Of a stretch of 64,000 bases of DNA, positions 1-9,565 are shown piece after piece (the stretch's first letter is position 1; each line of letters starts with the position of its first letter). This DNA is from Burkholderia sp. Bp9143 (GTDB lineage: Bacteria > Pseudomonadota > Gammaproteobacteria > Burkholderiales > Burkholderiaceae): contig NZ_QTPO01000015.1 of the NCBI RefSeq assembly GCF_003853645.1, positions 62,001-126,000 on the forward strand, given 5' to 3'. The position numbers and the translations under genes were made by a program. The notes under the pieces are model-generated. The model worked only from the letters and a program-made list of their open reading frames with translations, did no database searches and had not been told where the DNA came from.

Positions 1-503
1 GACACCGGAAACAAGCGCGTCGCCGTTTCGGAGGCGACGCGCGCATCCGTGAGCCGCAGGTCGCGCGGCTTCGGTTCGTTTTTTCGGCCGATCCAGCGCT
101 CGACGCGTCGGTTCGGACCTGCGTCGCCGCGCGTTCGCGCGGCATTCCGCGTCTTTCCGCGGCCATCCCCGAACTCGCTACGCCCGCCGGCGCCTGTCAT
201 GGCGCGGGCGCGGCGCCGGCATGCCCTCGTTTTGCCATCGCCGCCCGTTATCCGCGGTGACTGAGCGACGCCCCTTCGTATCCGGAGCGCCCGACCCGAT
301 GCGCCTGCAATCGTGCGAGCCGGCATCCCGACCCGCTCTCCCTGGGGGCGGTTCTCCCTCATTGGGCAAACCTTGTCCGCCGTCAAGTTGCACCGCGGCA
401 ATTCTCCGTACAGTTCGCGCACCGCTCGCCCGGGCCGGATGCGTCGCGCGACGGCGGCGTGCGGGCCGGCGGTTCTTCTCAACGACAATCAGGCAAACAA
501 ACA
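1..503. other. Leader region upstream of cyoA, no gene seen
   Basis: No convincing gene is seen in these 503 bases; the reading frames present have no recognisable product and look like chance frames in GC-rich DNA. The region should hold the promoter and leader of the cyo operon, but I cannot point to a good -35/-10 pair. The 20 bases before the cyoA start are A-rich and contain no strong Shine-Dalgarno sequence. Confidence 0.4.
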
Positions 504-1394
504 ATGATCGGACGAATCACCGGCGGAGCGCGTGCGGCGCCCGCCATCGCGCTGCTGGCGGGACTCGCCGGATGCAGCGACCTTCACGTGCTCGATCCGA
601 AGGGCGCGGTGGGTGTCGCGGAGAAATCGCTGATCGCGACCGCGACGTGGGCGATGCTGATTGTCGTCGTGCCGGTGATCCTGCTCACGCTATGGTTCGC
701 GTGGCGTTATCGCGCGTCGAACCGCAATGCCGCCTATGCGCCGAACTGGTCGCACTCGACCGCGATCGAAGTCGTGATCTGGACGGTGCCGACGCTGATC
801 ATCCTGTTCCTCGGCATCCTCACGTGGCGGACGACCCACGAGCTCGATCCGTACAAACCGCTCGAATCGTCGGTGAAGCCGATCGATGTCGAGGTTGTCG
901 CGCTCGACTGGAAGTGGCTGTTCATCTATCCGGAACTCGGCATCGCGTCGGTCAACCAGCTCGCGATTCCCGTCGGCACGCCGGTGAATTTCCGCATCAC
1001 GTCGGACTCGGTGATGAACTCGTTCTTCATCCCGCAGCTCGGCAGCCAGGTCTATGCGATGGCCGGCATGCAGACGCGCCTGCACCTGATTGCCGACGAG
1101 GCGGGCGACTATGCGGGCGTGTCCGCAAACTATAGCGGCCGCGGCTTCTCCGACATGAAATTCCGCACGCTCGCCGAGCCGCGCGAGCAGTTCGACGCGT
1201 GGGTGCAGAAGGTGAAGGCGTCGTCCGACCGGCTGGACATGACCGAGTACGGCACGGTTGCGCAGCCGAGCGAGAAGGCGCCCGTGCGCTACTTCTCGTC
1301 GGTCGACCCGAAGCTCTTTCACAACATCATCGCGAAGTACAACAACGGCCATGTCCTCGATCCGAAGGACGCCGCCTGCACGACGAAGGGGTAA
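504..1394 (+). CDS. cyoA: Cytochrome bo3 ubiquinol oxidase subunit II
   Basis: Subunit II of the proton-pumping quinol oxidase of the inner membrane. The 296-residue protein begins with a lipoprotein signal (hydrophobic stretch ending in the lipobox LAGC near residue 24), followed by two membrane helices (about residues 45-70 and 88-110) and a periplasmic cupredoxin domain. The CuA-binding Cys/His residues of cytochrome c oxidases are absent: the segment reads [12 protein letters not shown], which marks a quinol oxidase. The start at 504 was preferred to an in-frame ATG at 459 because only 504 places the signal peptide at the N-terminus. It is the first gene of cyoABCD, with cyoB starting 3 nt after its stop. 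Confidence 0.96.
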   Translation: MIGRITGGARAAPAIALLAGLAGCSDLHVLDPKGAVGVAEKSLIATATWAMLIVVVPVILLTLWFAWRYRASNRNAAYAPNWSHSTAIEVVIWTVPTLIILFLGILTWRTTHELDPYKPLESSVKPIDVEVVALDWKWLFIYPELGIASVNQLAIPVGTPVNFRITSDSVMNSFFIPQLGSQVYAMAGMQTRLHLIADEAGDYAGVSANYSGRGFSDMKFRTLAEPREQFDAWVQKVKASSDRLDMTEYGTVAQPSEKAPVRYFSSVDPKLFHNIIAKYNNGHVLDPKDAACTTKG

Positions 1395-1397
1395 CGC

Positions 1398-3410
1398 ATG
1401 TTCGGCAAACTGACACTTTCGGCGATCCCGTTCGATCAGCCCATCATCATGGGGGCGAGTGCCTTCATGGGGCTCGTCGTGCTGGGCATCGTCGCCGCGC
1501 TGACGGTCACCGGCAGGTGGAAATGGCTGTGGAGCGAATGGCTGACGTCCGTCGATCACAAGAAGATCGGCGTGATGTACCTGGTCGTCGCGGTGCTGAT
1601 GCTGCTGCGCGGCTTTGCCGACGCCGTGATGATGCGGCTGCAGCTCGCGCTCGCTTACAACGGCCCCGGCTACCTGCCGCCGCATCATTACGACCAGGTC
1701 TTTACCGCGCACGGCGTGATCATGATCTTCTTCATGGCGATGGCGCTGCTGGTCGCGTTCTTCAACCTGATCGTGCCGCTGCAGATCGGCGCGCGCGACG
1801 TCGCGTTCCCGTTCCTGAACTCGCTCTCCTTCTGGATGACGGCGGTTGCAGCGATCCTGATGAACGTTTCGCTTGTGATCGGCGAATTCGCGCAGACGGG
1901 CTGGCTCGCGTATCCGCCGTTGTCGGAGCTGCAGTTCAGCCCGGGTGTCGGGGTCGATTACTACCTGTGGGCGCTGCAGATTTCGGGCGTCGGTACGCTG
2001 ATCACGTCGATCAATTTCTTCGTGACGATCATCAAGATGCGCGCGCCCGGCATGACGCTGATGAAGATGCCGGTGTTCACGTGGACCGCGCTGTGCTCGA
2101 ACGTGCTGATCATGGCGACGTTCCCGATCCTGACGGTCGCGCTCGCGCTGCTGGGGCTCGATCGCTACCTCGACATGCATTTCTTCACGAACGAGGCCGG
2201 CGGCAACGCGATGCTGTACCTGAACCTGATCTGGGCGTGGGGGCATCCCGAGGTGTACATCCTCGTGCTGCCCGCGTTCGGCATCTATTCGGAAGTGATC
2301 GCGACGTTCGCGAAGAAGCCGCTGTTCGGCTACAGGACGATGGTCTATGCGTCGTGCGTGATCATGGTGCTCGCGTTCCTCGTGTGGCTGCATCACTTCT
2401 TCACGATGGGCTCCGGTGCGGACGTCAACGCGTTCTTCGGGATCATGACGATGGTCATCGCGATCCCGACCGGCGTGAAGATCTTCAACTGGCTGTTTAC
2501 GATGTACCGCGGCCGCATCGAGTTCACCGCGCCGGTGCTGTGGACGATCGGTTTCATGGTCACGTTCACGCTCGGCGGGATGACCGGCGTGATGATGGCG
2601 ATCCCGGGCGCGGACTTCGTGCTGCACAACAGCCTGTTCCTGATCGCGCACTTCCATAACGCGATCATCGGCGGCGTCGTGTTCGGCTACTTCGCGGGCG
2701 TCCATTACTGGTTCCCGAAGGTGTTCGGTTTCCGGCTCGACGAGAAGTTCGGCAAGCGCGCGTTCTGGTGCTGGTTCCTCGGTTTCTATGCATCGTTCGT
2801 GCCGCTGTACGTGCTCGGCTTCATGGGCATGACGCGCCGCCTGAACCACTACGACAACCCGGCATGGCATCCGTGGCTGGTCGCCGCCGCGTGCGGCGTC
2901 GCGTTGATCGCGATCGGCGTGCTGTGCCAGGTCGCGTCGGTATGGGTCGGCTGGCGCAATCGCAATCAGCCGCAGTATCGCGACGCGACAGGCGATCCGT
3001 GGAACGGCCGCACGCTCGAGTGGGCGACGTCGTCGCCGCCCGCCGTCTACAACTTCGCGGTGGTCCCGAACGTCCATGAGCTCGACGAGCTCGCGTACCG
3101 CAAGGCGAAGGGTCTTGGCCTCGGCCTCGGCAAGAACGTCAGGTACCAGGACATCCACATGCCGTCGAACACGAGCGCGGGCTTCTTCGTCGGCATCGGC
3201 AGCCTGCTGCTCGGCTTTGCGCTGGTCTGGCACATCTGGTGGCTCGCAATCGCCTCGCTCGTCGGCATCGTCGCGACGGTGGTGCTGTACAGCGCACGGG
3301 ACAACGACGGCTATTACATCCCCGCGGATACCGTCCGCAAGATCGAGGAACAACGCGTGGGCGTGCGGATCGGCACACCGGCGCCGCAAGCCGAACTGGA
3401 GACGAACTGA
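1398..3410 (+). CDS. cyoB: Cytochrome bo3 ubiquinol oxidase subunit I
   Basis: Catalytic haem-copper subunit that reduces oxygen to water with electrons from ubiquinol while pumping protons. The 670 residues match the usual length (about 660). Visible are the CuB/Tyr segment WGHPEVY, with the proton-channel Glu and the His-Tyr pair, the two CuB histidines in WLHHFFT, and the haem ligands in [11 protein letters not shown]. About 15 hydrophobic helices are evident. The stop codon overlaps the cyoC start by one base (TGATG), so the genes are translationally coupled. No cyoE (haem O synthase) follows within this window. Confidence 0.98.
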   Translation: MFGKLTLSAIPFDQPIIMGASAFMGLVVLGIVAALTVTGRWKWLWSEWLTSVDHKKIGVMYLVVAVLMLLRGFADAVMMRLQLALAYNGPGYLPPHHYDQVFTAHGVIMIFFMAMALLVAFFNLIVPLQIGARDVAFPFLNSLSFWMTAVAAILMNVSLVIGEFAQTGWLAYPPLSELQFSPGVGVDYYLWALQISGVGTLITSINFFVTIIKMRAPGMTLMKMPVFTWTALCSNVLIMATFPILTVALALLGLDRYLDMHFFTNEAGGNAMLYLNLIWAWGHPEVYILVLPAFGIYSEVIATFAKKPLFGYRTMVYASCVIMVLAFLVWLHHFFTMGSGADVNAFFGIMTMVIAIPTGVKIFNWLFTMYRGRIEFTAPVLWTIGFMVTFTLGGMTGVMMAIPGADFVLHNSLFLIAHFHNAIIGGVVFGYFAGVHYWFPKVFGFRLDEKFGKRAFWCWFLGFYASFVPLYVLGFMGMTRRLNHYDNPAWHPWLVAAACGVALIAIGVLCQVASVWVGWRNRNQPQYRDATGDPWNGRTLEWATSSPPAVYNFAVVPNVHELDELAYRKAKGLGLGLGKNVRYQDIHMPSNTSAGFFVGIGSLLLGFALVWHIWWLAIASLVGIVATVVLYSARDNDGYYIPADTVRKIEEQRVGVRIGTPAPQAELETN

Positions 3411-4021
3411 TGTCGTATCAATCTGTCGCGGGCGGTGCCCGCCATCCGGCGGCGCACGCTCATCCGCCGTCGCATTCGGTGTTCGGCTTCTGGCTGTACC
3501 TGATGACCGACTGCGTGATCTTCGCGTCGCTGTTCGCGACGTTCGCGGTGCTCGGCAACCAGTTCGCGGGCGGTCCGACCGCGAAGGACCTGTTCGACAT
3601 TCCGGGCGTCGCGCTCGAGACGGCGGCGCTGCTGCTGTCGAGCATCACGTACGGCTTCGCGATGCTCGGGGCACAGCGTCGCCGGCGCGGCACGGTGTTC
3701 CTGTGGCTTGCGGTCACGTTCGTGCTCGGCGCCGCGTTTCTCGCGCTGGAACTGCGCGAGTTCTCGCACCTGATCGCGCAGGGCGCCGGCCCGCAGCGCA
3801 GCGCATTCCTGTCTGCGTTCTTCGCGCTCGTCGGCACGCACGGGCTGCACGTGGCGGTCGGCCTCTTGTGGATGGTCGTGCTCGTCGTGCAGATCGCGCA
3901 CGGTCCCGGTATGACGGAGCGCGACTTCCGGCGCCTCACCTGCCTGAGCCTCTTCTGGCACTTCCTCGACATCGTCTGGATCTGCGTGTTCTCCTTCGTC
4001 TATCTCGCGAGCGTGATCTAA
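3410..4021 (+). CDS. cyoC: Cytochrome bo3 ubiquinol oxidase subunit III
   Basis: Haem-copper oxidase subunit III, 203 residues, with five predicted membrane helices. After a His/Pro-rich N-terminus comes the first helix (VFGFWLYLMTDCVIFA); the family-typical segments FFALVGTHGLHVAVGLLWM and LSLFWHFLDIVWICVFS are near the C-terminus. Subunit III stabilises the core complex and has no redox centre. The start at 3410 overlaps the cyoB stop; an upstream in-frame start at 3239 would only extend into cyoB and is rejected. cyoD follows with no gap. Confidence 0.97.
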   Translation: MSYQSVAGGARHPAAHAHPPSHSVFGFWLYLMTDCVIFASLFATFAVLGNQFAGGPTAKDLFDIPGVALETAALLLSSITYGFAMLGAQRRRRGTVFLWLAVTFVLGAAFLALELREFSHLIAQGAGPQRSAFLSAFFALVGTHGLHVAVGLLWMVVLVVQIAHGPGMTERDFRRLTCLSLFWHFLDIVWICVFSFVYLASVI

Positions 4022-4354
4022 ATGGCCCATTCGGAACTCATCCATCACGATGAAGCGCACGGCACCGCCGGTGGCTATCTCGTCGGTTTCGTGCTGTCGG
4101 TGCTGCTGACGGCCGCTTCGTTCGGCCTCGTGATGGGCGGCGTACTCGCGCCGAAAGCGGCGATCATCACGCTCGCGGTACTCGCATTCGCGCAGATCGT
4201 CGTGCATCTCGTCTGCTTCCTGCACATGAACACGTCGTCCAGCCAGCGCTGGAACGTGATGGCGTTCAGCTACACGGTGCTGACCGCGCTGATCCTGATC
4301 TTCGGGACGCTGTGGGTGATGCACAACGTCAGCATGAACATGATGTCGCGGTAG
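4022..4354 (+). CDS. cyoD: Cytochrome bo3 ubiquinol oxidase subunit IV
   Basis: Small membrane subunit of the bo3 oxidase: 110 residues with three hydrophobic helices, beginning with a His-containing hydrophilic segment and containing the family-typical sequence QIVVHLVCFLHMNTSSSQRWN. It is thought to help assemble CuB in subunit I. Its ATG follows the cyoC stop TAA directly (TAAATG), so expression is coupled. It is the last cyo gene; the next gene starts 95 nt downstream. Confidence 0.96.
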   Translation: MAHSELIHHDEAHGTAGGYLVGFVLSVLLTAASFGLVMGGVLAPKAAIITLAVLAFAQIVVHLVCFLHMNTSSSQRWNVMAFSYTVLTALILIFGTLWVMHNVSMNMMSR

Positions 4355-4449
4355 CCGGCCCGGGCCGCGGTGCGGCCCGTTCCCTTGCGCCGTGCGTGCC
4401 GCACGGCTCCTTTCCTTTCCGGCGTGCGGTTCGCGCGCCTTTCCGCATC

Positions 4450-5625
4450 ATGGTCGACAACGAATCCCAGGCCCCGGTTCGCCCGGGCGAACCCATTCCG
4501 CACCGCAAGATCATCCGCGCGTGGCTCGTGCCGTTCGCCACGCGCGAGATCGTGCGCCCGATCCTGCTGCTCGTGCTCGACTACCTGCTGCTGTTCGCGG
4601 CGTTCGCCGGCGCGCTGCTGATTCCGTCGCTCGTCGGCAAGCTCGTCTGCGGGATGGCCGCCGGGTTCATCACCGGCCGGCTCTTCATCATCGGGCACGA
4701 CGCCTGCCATCAGAGCCTGACGCCCGATCGCCGGCTGAACCGTTGGCTTGGCCGCATCGCCTTCCTGCCGTCGCTGACGCCATACAGCCTGTGGGAAGTC
4801 GGGCACAACGTCGTGCACCACGGCTATACGAACCTGAAGGGCTTCGATTTCGTGTGGGCGCCTCATACGCCGGCGGAGTTCGCCGCGCTGTCGCCGGTGC
4901 GCCGCTTGCTGGATCGTGTCTACCGAAGCGGGTGGGCGCCGGGCCTCTACTATTTCGTCGAGATCTGGTGGCTGCGGATGTATTTCCCGACCAAGACCCA
5001 TATCGGCGCGTCGCGGCCGGTGTTCCGGCGCGACTGCCTGCTGGTGACGGGCTTCGCGGCCATGTGGATCGCCGCCGTCGTCTGGGTGGCGATCGTGACG
5101 CGGCAGCCCGTCGCGCTGCTGCTCGCCACCGGCGTGCTCGTGCCGTTCCTGTTCTGGTGCTCGATGATCGGCTTCGTCGTGTACGTGCACCACACCGACC
5201 CGCGCATTGCGTGGCATGCGAACCGGGCCGAGTGGTCGAATGCCGCGCCGTTCGTGTCGACCACGCTGCATCTGACGTTCCCGTTCGGGATCGGCGGCCT
5301 GCTGCACCACATCATGGAGCACACGGCGCATCACGTCGACATGAGCGTGCCGCTATACCGGCTCAAGCCTGCGCAGGCGAAGCTGGAGGACATGCTACCC
5401 GGGCGGATCGTCGTGCAGCGGTTCAGCTGGCGCTGGTACTTCGACACGGCACGGCGCTGCAAGCTCTATGACACCGACAGCAAGCTGTGGACGGACTACC
5501 GCGGCAACCGGACGAGTGATCCGGCATGCGACGCGAGCGCGCCAGCCGCCGCGGTCGAACTGCCGGACGCGGTTCGCGAACCGGCGGGCACCGCGCCCGC
5601 CGCGAGCGCTCACGCGGTGCCGTAA
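4450..5625 (+). CDS. Membrane fatty acid desaturase family protein
   Basis: Diiron membrane desaturase of 391 residues. All three histidine boxes are present: HDACH (residues 83-87), HNVVHH (119-124) and HTAHH (291-295, preceded by HHIME), with four hydrophobic segments around them. Such enzymes insert a double bond (or a hydroxyl group) into acyl chains using O2 and reduced ferredoxin or a similar donor. The start at 4450 (MVDNES) was chosen because the in-frame upstream part runs into cyoD. It lies 95 nt behind cyoD in the same direction and may be co-transcribed; a functional link to aerobic respiration would be inference. Its 3' end overlaps convergent fdhD by 16 nt. Substrate and regiospecificity cannot be read from sequence. 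Confidence 0.85.
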   Translation: MVDNESQAPVRPGEPIPHRKIIRAWLVPFATREIVRPILLLVLDYLLLFAAFAGALLIPSLVGKLVCGMAAGFITGRLFIIGHDACHQSLTPDRRLNRWLGRIAFLPSLTPYSLWEVGHNVVHHGYTNLKGFDFVWAPHTPAEFAALSPVRRLLDRVYRSGWAPGLYYFVEIWWLRMYFPTKTHIGASRPVFRRDCLLVTGFAAMWIAAVVWVAIVTRQPVALLLATGVLVPFLFWCSMIGFVVYVHHTDPRIAWHANRAEWSNAAPFVSTTLHLTFPFGIGGLLHHIMEHTAHHVDMSVPLYRLKPAQAKLEDMLPGRIVVQRFSWRWYFDTARRCKLYDTDSKLWTDYRGNRTSDPACDASAPAAAVELPDAVREPAGTAPAASAHAVP

Positions 5626-6440
5626 TCGACGTGGCCGGTTTCGCGGCAGAAGCTGACCAGCCGCAGGCCGGCCGCCTTCGCGATCCCGATCGCGAGCGAC
5701 GATGGTGCGGAGATCGTCGCGACCATCGGAATGCCGACCCGCGCCGATTTGCGCACGAGCTCGTAGCTCGCGCGGCTCGACAGGAACACGAAGCCGTCGG
5801 TCGCGTCGGCGCGCGCCAGCACGAGCGCGCCGATCAGCTTGTCGAGCGCGTTGTGGCGGCCGACATCCTCGAACGCCATCCGGATCGCGCCTGTTGCGTC
5901 GCACCACGCGGCCGCATGCAGGCCGCCGGTGAGCCGCGTGAGTGCCTGATGGGCCGGCAGCGCGTGCGCCGCGCGCGCGAGCGCATCGGGCGCGAGGCGC
6001 GCGAGGAAGCCGGTGTCCGGCACCCGTTCGGGCGCGAGGTCGAGCAGGTCGATGCTCTCGATCCCGCACACGCCGCAGCCTGTGCGTCCCGCGAGCGCGC
6101 GGCGGCGATCCTTCAGCGCGGCGAACGCCTGCTGGACGACTTCCAGATGCACCTCCGCGTGCGGCAGCGGCGCGTCGGCGTGCAGGATCACCTCGATGTC
6201 CTTGATGTCGCTGCCGCGCTCGACGATCCCTTCCGAGATCGCGAAGCCGACCGCGAACGCCTCGAGGTCGCGCGGCGTGCACATCATCACCGCGTGCGAG
6301 ATGCCGTTGAAGACCAGCGCGACCGGCCATTCCTGGCCGACGTAGTCGTGCGCGGTTTCGACGGCACCGCCGCGCGTGCGGCGCACGGACAGCTCGATCG
6401 CGCCGCGCGGCTCTTCTGTTTCAGTCGGATTCACGAGCAC
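5610..6440 (-). CDS. fdhD: Formate dehydrogenase accessory sulfurtransferase FdhD
   Basis: FdhD passes sulfur from a cysteine desulfurase to the molybdenum cofactor of formate dehydrogenase, which is needed for activity. The 276-residue protein shows the conserved cysteine motif CGVCG in RTGCGVCGIESI, the segment FAVGFAISEGIV, and the downstream EDVGRHNALDKLIG motif typical of the family. The C-terminus overlaps the end of the convergent desaturase gene. No formate dehydrogenase structural gene lies in this window. The divergent neighbour at 6555 is a nitrate-reductase-associated protein, so both flanks of this promoter region have a molybdoenzyme theme. Confidence 0.95.
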   Translation of the reverse strand: MLVNPTETEEPRGAIELSVRRTRGGAVETAHDYVGQEWPVALVFNGISHAVMMCTPRDLEAFAVGFAISEGIVERGSDIKDIEVILHADAPLPHAEVHLEVVQQAFAALKDRRRALAGRTGCGVCGIESIDLLDLAPERVPDTGFLARLAPDALARAAHALPAHQALTRLTGGLHAAAWCDATGAIRMAFEDVGRHNALDKLIGALVLARADATDGFVFLSSRASYELVRKSARVGIPMVATISAPSSLAIGIAKAAGLRLVSFCRETGHVDYGTA

Positions 6441-6554
6441 TCCCGTTGATTCGAGGCAGGTGCGGCGACGATCGTGTGCGCCGCTCGCGCGCAGAGGTTC
6501 TAAAATACCTCAGGCAGGCCGGCCGCGCCGGCATCCGCCACTCAGGTAACGACC

Positions 6555-7037
6555 ATGGGACTCAGCGACGCTCCGCTGCTATTCAATTTCGAACACGATT
6601 CGTCGGAAAACCTGACGTATATCCCGATGATCGTGCGTTTCAATCTCGACCGTTTCGGTCTGCGGATTTCACTGGAGCAGTGGCAGCTGCTGCCGCTCGA
6701 GGACCGCAAGCTGCTCGCGCGCTTTCCCGCCGACGACGACACCGCGATCGAGCCCAATTTCGATCACGCGCTGTTCGAAATGCTGCGCACGCATGCCGAC
6801 CTCGAACCGTCGTGGTTCCAGCCGGACGAGCAGCCGAGCTGGCGCGCGACCGACACGGTGCCGGACGCGCTCGTGCAGCAGAGCGCGCTGGCCGGGCTGC
6901 CGGCACCCGCGCTCGCGCAGTGGCAGCGGCTCGCGCCGTTCCAGCGCTACGTGCTGATGAAGCTGTCGCGCAAGCCGAAGCTCAATCACGACTTCCTGCC
7001 CGCGATGCGGGAGTTCGGGCTGACGGCCACGCACTGA
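6555..7037 (+). CDS. Nitrate reductase associated protein family
   Basis: A 160-residue soluble protein whose start (LFNFEHDSSENLTYIPMIVRFNLD) and the following segment (FGLRISLEQWQLLPLEDRKLLARFP) match what I know of the Nitr_red_assoc family, small proteins found beside assimilatory nitrate reductase genes in cyanobacteria and proteobacteria. The biochemical role is unknown. It has no membrane helices, signal or cysteines. It is transcribed divergently from fdhD across 114 nt that contain a TAAAAT -10-like hexamer at 6501-6506. No nitrate reductase is present in the window. The family assignment is from memory of its N-terminal pattern, so it is moderate. Confidence 0.7.
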   Translation: MGLSDAPLLFNFEHDSSENLTYIPMIVRFNLDRFGLRISLEQWQLLPLEDRKLLARFPADDDTAIEPNFDHALFEMLRTHADLEPSWFQPDEQPSWRATDTVPDALVQQSALAGLPAPALAQWQRLAPFQRYVLMKLSRKPKLNHDFLPAMREFGLTATH

Positions 7038-7074
7038 CGGGCCGCGTGCGGCGCCGCAGCGCGGCGCGTGCGGA

Positions 7075-7470
7075 TCAGAGCGGCGGCAGTTGCCGCGGCT
7101 TGCGGTCGGCGCCGGTCGCGACGTAGGTGAGCGTCGCTTCGGTGACCTTCACGATTTCGCCCATCAGGCGCATGCGCTGCGCGTACACCTCGACGTCGAC
7201 CGTCACCGACGTGTTGCCGGTGCGCGTGATGGTGGCGTAGAAGCTCAGCAAATCGCCGACGAACACCGGCTGCTTGAACACGAACGAATTGACCGCGACC
7301 GTCGCGACGCGACCGTTTGCGCGCTGGCTCGCGGGGATCGAACCGGCGATGTCGACCTGCGACATGATCCAGCCGCCGAACACGTCGCCGTGGACGTTCG
7401 CGTCGTGCGGTTGCGGGACGACGCGCAGCGCGGGCTGCTTTTGCGGAAGTTCGAGGGTCGAATCGGTCAT
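7075..7470 (-). CDS. YciA-type acyl-CoA thioesterase (hotdog fold)
   Basis: Hydrolyses acyl-CoA to free acid and CoA. The 131 residues contain the hotdog signature ANVHGDVFGGWIMSQVDIAGS, including the catalytic Asp of the HGDVFGG motif, and the strand pattern FVFKQPVFVGDLLSFYATI, closely resembling E. coli YciA. The start at 7470 (MTDSTLE) puts about 15 residues before the first conserved strand, as in YciA; an alternative ATG at 7485 would add five residues. The gene is convergent with the preceding nitrate-reductase-associated gene and divergent from the ABC exporter. Confidence 0.88.
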   Translation of the reverse strand: MTDSTLELPQKQPALRVVPQPHDANVHGDVFGGWIMSQVDIAGSIPASQRANGRVATVAVNSFVFKQPVFVGDLLSFYATITRTGNTSVTVDVEVYAQRMRLMGEIVKVTEATLTYVATGADRKPRQLPPL

Positions 7471-7646
7471 GGCGGGGGCTTTCATCCTGTAATAAATGCA
7501 CCACCGCGCGCAGGCCGGCCGGCGAGGCCGCCGGCAGCGGCGCGTAGCGGCTTCTGCGACAATACAACGTTCGCAAATTGTACGAGAAAGCGAGCGAGTC
7601 GGCCGCCGCAGCACGCGTCCGGTACCGCCGCCGATCCTTCCCCCCC

Positions 7647-9518
7647 ATGCGCAGATATTCCGCTTCCGGCGAGCCCGCGCCGGCTCCGACCGGGCCCCGC
7701 AACGACTGGCAGACCATCCGGTCGCTGCTGCCGTACCTGGCCACCTACAAATGGCGCGTCGCGCTCGCGCTCGGCTGCCTGATCGGCGCGAAGGTCGCGA
7801 ACCTCGGCGTGCCGGTCGTGATGAAGCGCATCGTCGATCACCTGTCCGCCGTGCAGCAGCTCACCGCGCTCGGCCGCGCGGAGCAGTCGGCCGGCATCGT
7901 GCTCGCGGGCGGCGTCGGTTTGCTGGTCATCGCCTATGCGCTCGTGCGGCTGTCGACGTCGCTCTTCACGGAGCTGCGCGAGATCCTGTTCTCGAAGGTC
8001 ACCGAGAGCGCGGTGCGCCAGCTCGCACTGCAGGTGTTCCGGCATCTGCACGGGCTGTCGCTGCGCTTCCATCTCGAGCGCCAGACGGGCGGCATGTCGC
8101 GCGACATCGAGCGCGGCACGCGCGGCATCCAGCAACTGATTTCCTATTCGCTGTACAGCATCCTGCCGACGCTCGTGGAAGTCGGGCTCGTGCTCGGCTT
8201 CTTCGTGGTCAAGTACGAGGCGTACTACGCGTACGTGACGTTCGCGGCGCTGGTCACGTACATCGTGTTCACCGTGAAGGTCACCAACTGGCGCACGCAC
8301 TTTCGCCGCACGATGAACGAGCTCGATTCGCGCGCGAACTCGCGGGCGATCGATTCGCTGATCAACTACGAGACGGTGAAGTACTTCGGCAACGAGGAGT
8401 GGGAGGCGCAGCGCTACGACGAGAACCTGAAGCGCTACCGCAAGGCCGCGATCCGTTCGCAGAACTCGCTGTCGGTGCTGAACTTCGGCCAGCAGGCGAT
8501 CATCGGCACCGGGCTCGTGTTCATCCTGTGGCGCGCGACGCAAGGCGTGCTGGCCGGCAAGCTGACGCTCGGCGATCTCGTGCTGATCAACACGTTCATG
8601 CTGCAGCTGTACATTCCGCTGAATTTTCTCGGCGTCGTGTATCGCGAGCTGAAGCAGAGTCTCACCGACATGGACCGCATGTTCGGGCTGCTGTCGGCCG
8701 CGAAGGAAGTCGCGGACGCGCCCGACGCGCGGCCGCTCGCGGTGGCCGGCGCGCAAGTGCGCTTCGAGCACGTGAACTTCTCGTACGAAGCGTCGCGGCA
8801 GATCCTGCACGACGTGACGTTTACGATCGACGCGGGCACGACGACCGCGGTGGTTGGTCACAGCGGGTCCGGCAAGTCGACGCTGTCGCGGCTGCTGTTC
8901 CGCTTCTACGATCTCGACCGGCAGGCGGGCGGCGCGATCCGGATCGACGGCCAGGACATTCGCGACGTCACGCAGGACTCGCTGCGCGCATCGATCGGGA
9001 TCGTGCCGCAGGACACCGTGCTGTTCAACGACTCGATCTACTACAACATCGCGTACGGCCGGCCGACCGCGAGCCGCGACGAAGTGATCGCGGCCGCGCG
9101 CGCCGCGCACATCCACGACTTCATCGAGAGCTTGCCGAAGGGGTACGACACGCCGGTCGGCGAGCGCGGGCTGAAGCTGTCGGGCGGCGAGAAGCAGCGC
9201 GTCGCGATCGCGCGCACGCTGCTGAAGGATCCGCCGGTGCTGCTGTTCGACGAGGCGACGTCGGCGCTCGATTCGCGCTCGGAGCGCGCGATCCAGCACG
9301 AGCTCGACCAGATCGCGCGGCACCGCACGACACTCGTGATCGCGCACCGGCTGTCGACGGTCGTGCATGCGCAGCAGATTCTCGTGATGGACCACGGGCG
9401 GATCGTCGAGCGCGGCACGCACGACGAACTCGTGCGCGCGGGCGGGCTCTATGCGCAGATGTGGGCGCTGCAGCAGCAGCGTGCGGCGGCGGGCGGCGAA
9501 GCGGCCGAGGCCGCGTGA
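7647..9518 (+). CDS. Atm1/HMT-type ABC exporter (fused membrane and ATPase domains)
   Basis: Half-transporter of the ABCB7/Atm1 group: a six-helix membrane domain (about residues 30-330) fused to a nucleotide-binding domain (about 350-600). Walker A GHSGSGKST, the ABC signature LSGGEKQR and Walker B VLLFDEATSALD are intact. The segments NYETVKYFGNEEWE and SLSVLNFGQQAIIGTGL are typical of Atm1-like exporters, which move glutathione-linked sulfur or metal compounds and protect from heavy metals. The 623-residue length is normal for a homodimer half. The start at 7647 (MRRYSAS) was chosen; an upstream in-frame ATG at 7578 only adds a low-complexity Arg/Ala stretch. Confidence 0.9.
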   Translation: MRRYSASGEPAPAPTGPRNDWQTIRSLLPYLATYKWRVALALGCLIGAKVANLGVPVVMKRIVDHLSAVQQLTALGRAEQSAGIVLAGGVGLLVIAYALVRLSTSLFTELREILFSKVTESAVRQLALQVFRHLHGLSLRFHLERQTGGMSRDIERGTRGIQQLISYSLYSILPTLVEVGLVLGFFVVKYEAYYAYVTFAALVTYIVFTVKVTNWRTHFRRTMNELDSRANSRAIDSLINYETVKYFGNEEWEAQRYDENLKRYRKAAIRSQNSLSVLNFGQQAIIGTGLVFILWRATQGVLAGKLTLGDLVLINTFMLQLYIPLNFLGVVYRELKQSLTDMDRMFGLLSAAKEVADAPDARPLAVAGAQVRFEHVNFSYEASRQILHDVTFTIDAGTTTAVVGHSGSGKSTLSRLLFRFYDLDRQAGGAIRIDGQDIRDVTQDSLRASIGIVPQDTVLFNDSIYYNIAYGRPTASRDEVIAAARAAHIHDFIESLPKGYDTPVGERGLKLSGGEKQRVAIARTLLKDPPVLLFDEATSALDSRSERAIQHELDQIARHRTTLVIAHRLSTVVHAQQILVMDHGRIVERGTHDELVRAGGLYAQMWALQQQRAAAGGEAAEAA

Positions 9519-9565
9519 GCGTGGATGCCGCGCCGGGTGGCCCGGCGCGGTCGGCCGCGTAACGA

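Noticed and set aside
49-1135. Plus-strand frames upstream of and overlapping cyoA (start 49, 221 and 313)
   Set aside because: Arg/Pro-rich products with no recognisable pattern; the 221 frame runs through cyoA in another frame.
690-3389. A 899-codon open frame on the minus strand across cyoA and cyoB
   Set aside because: It is the antisense shadow of cyo genes; its product is Arg/His/Asp-rich and low-complexity, as expected from reading GC-rich genes in reverse. Similar long frames over lptD, glyS, rhlE and others were dropped for the same reason.
9528-9550. Ten-base perfect hairpin CCGCGCCGGG-TGG-CCCGGCGCGG between the ABC exporter and murU
   Set aside because: It has the right place for a terminator between convergent genes but no T-run on either side, and self-complementary GC runs are common here; not listed as a terminator.
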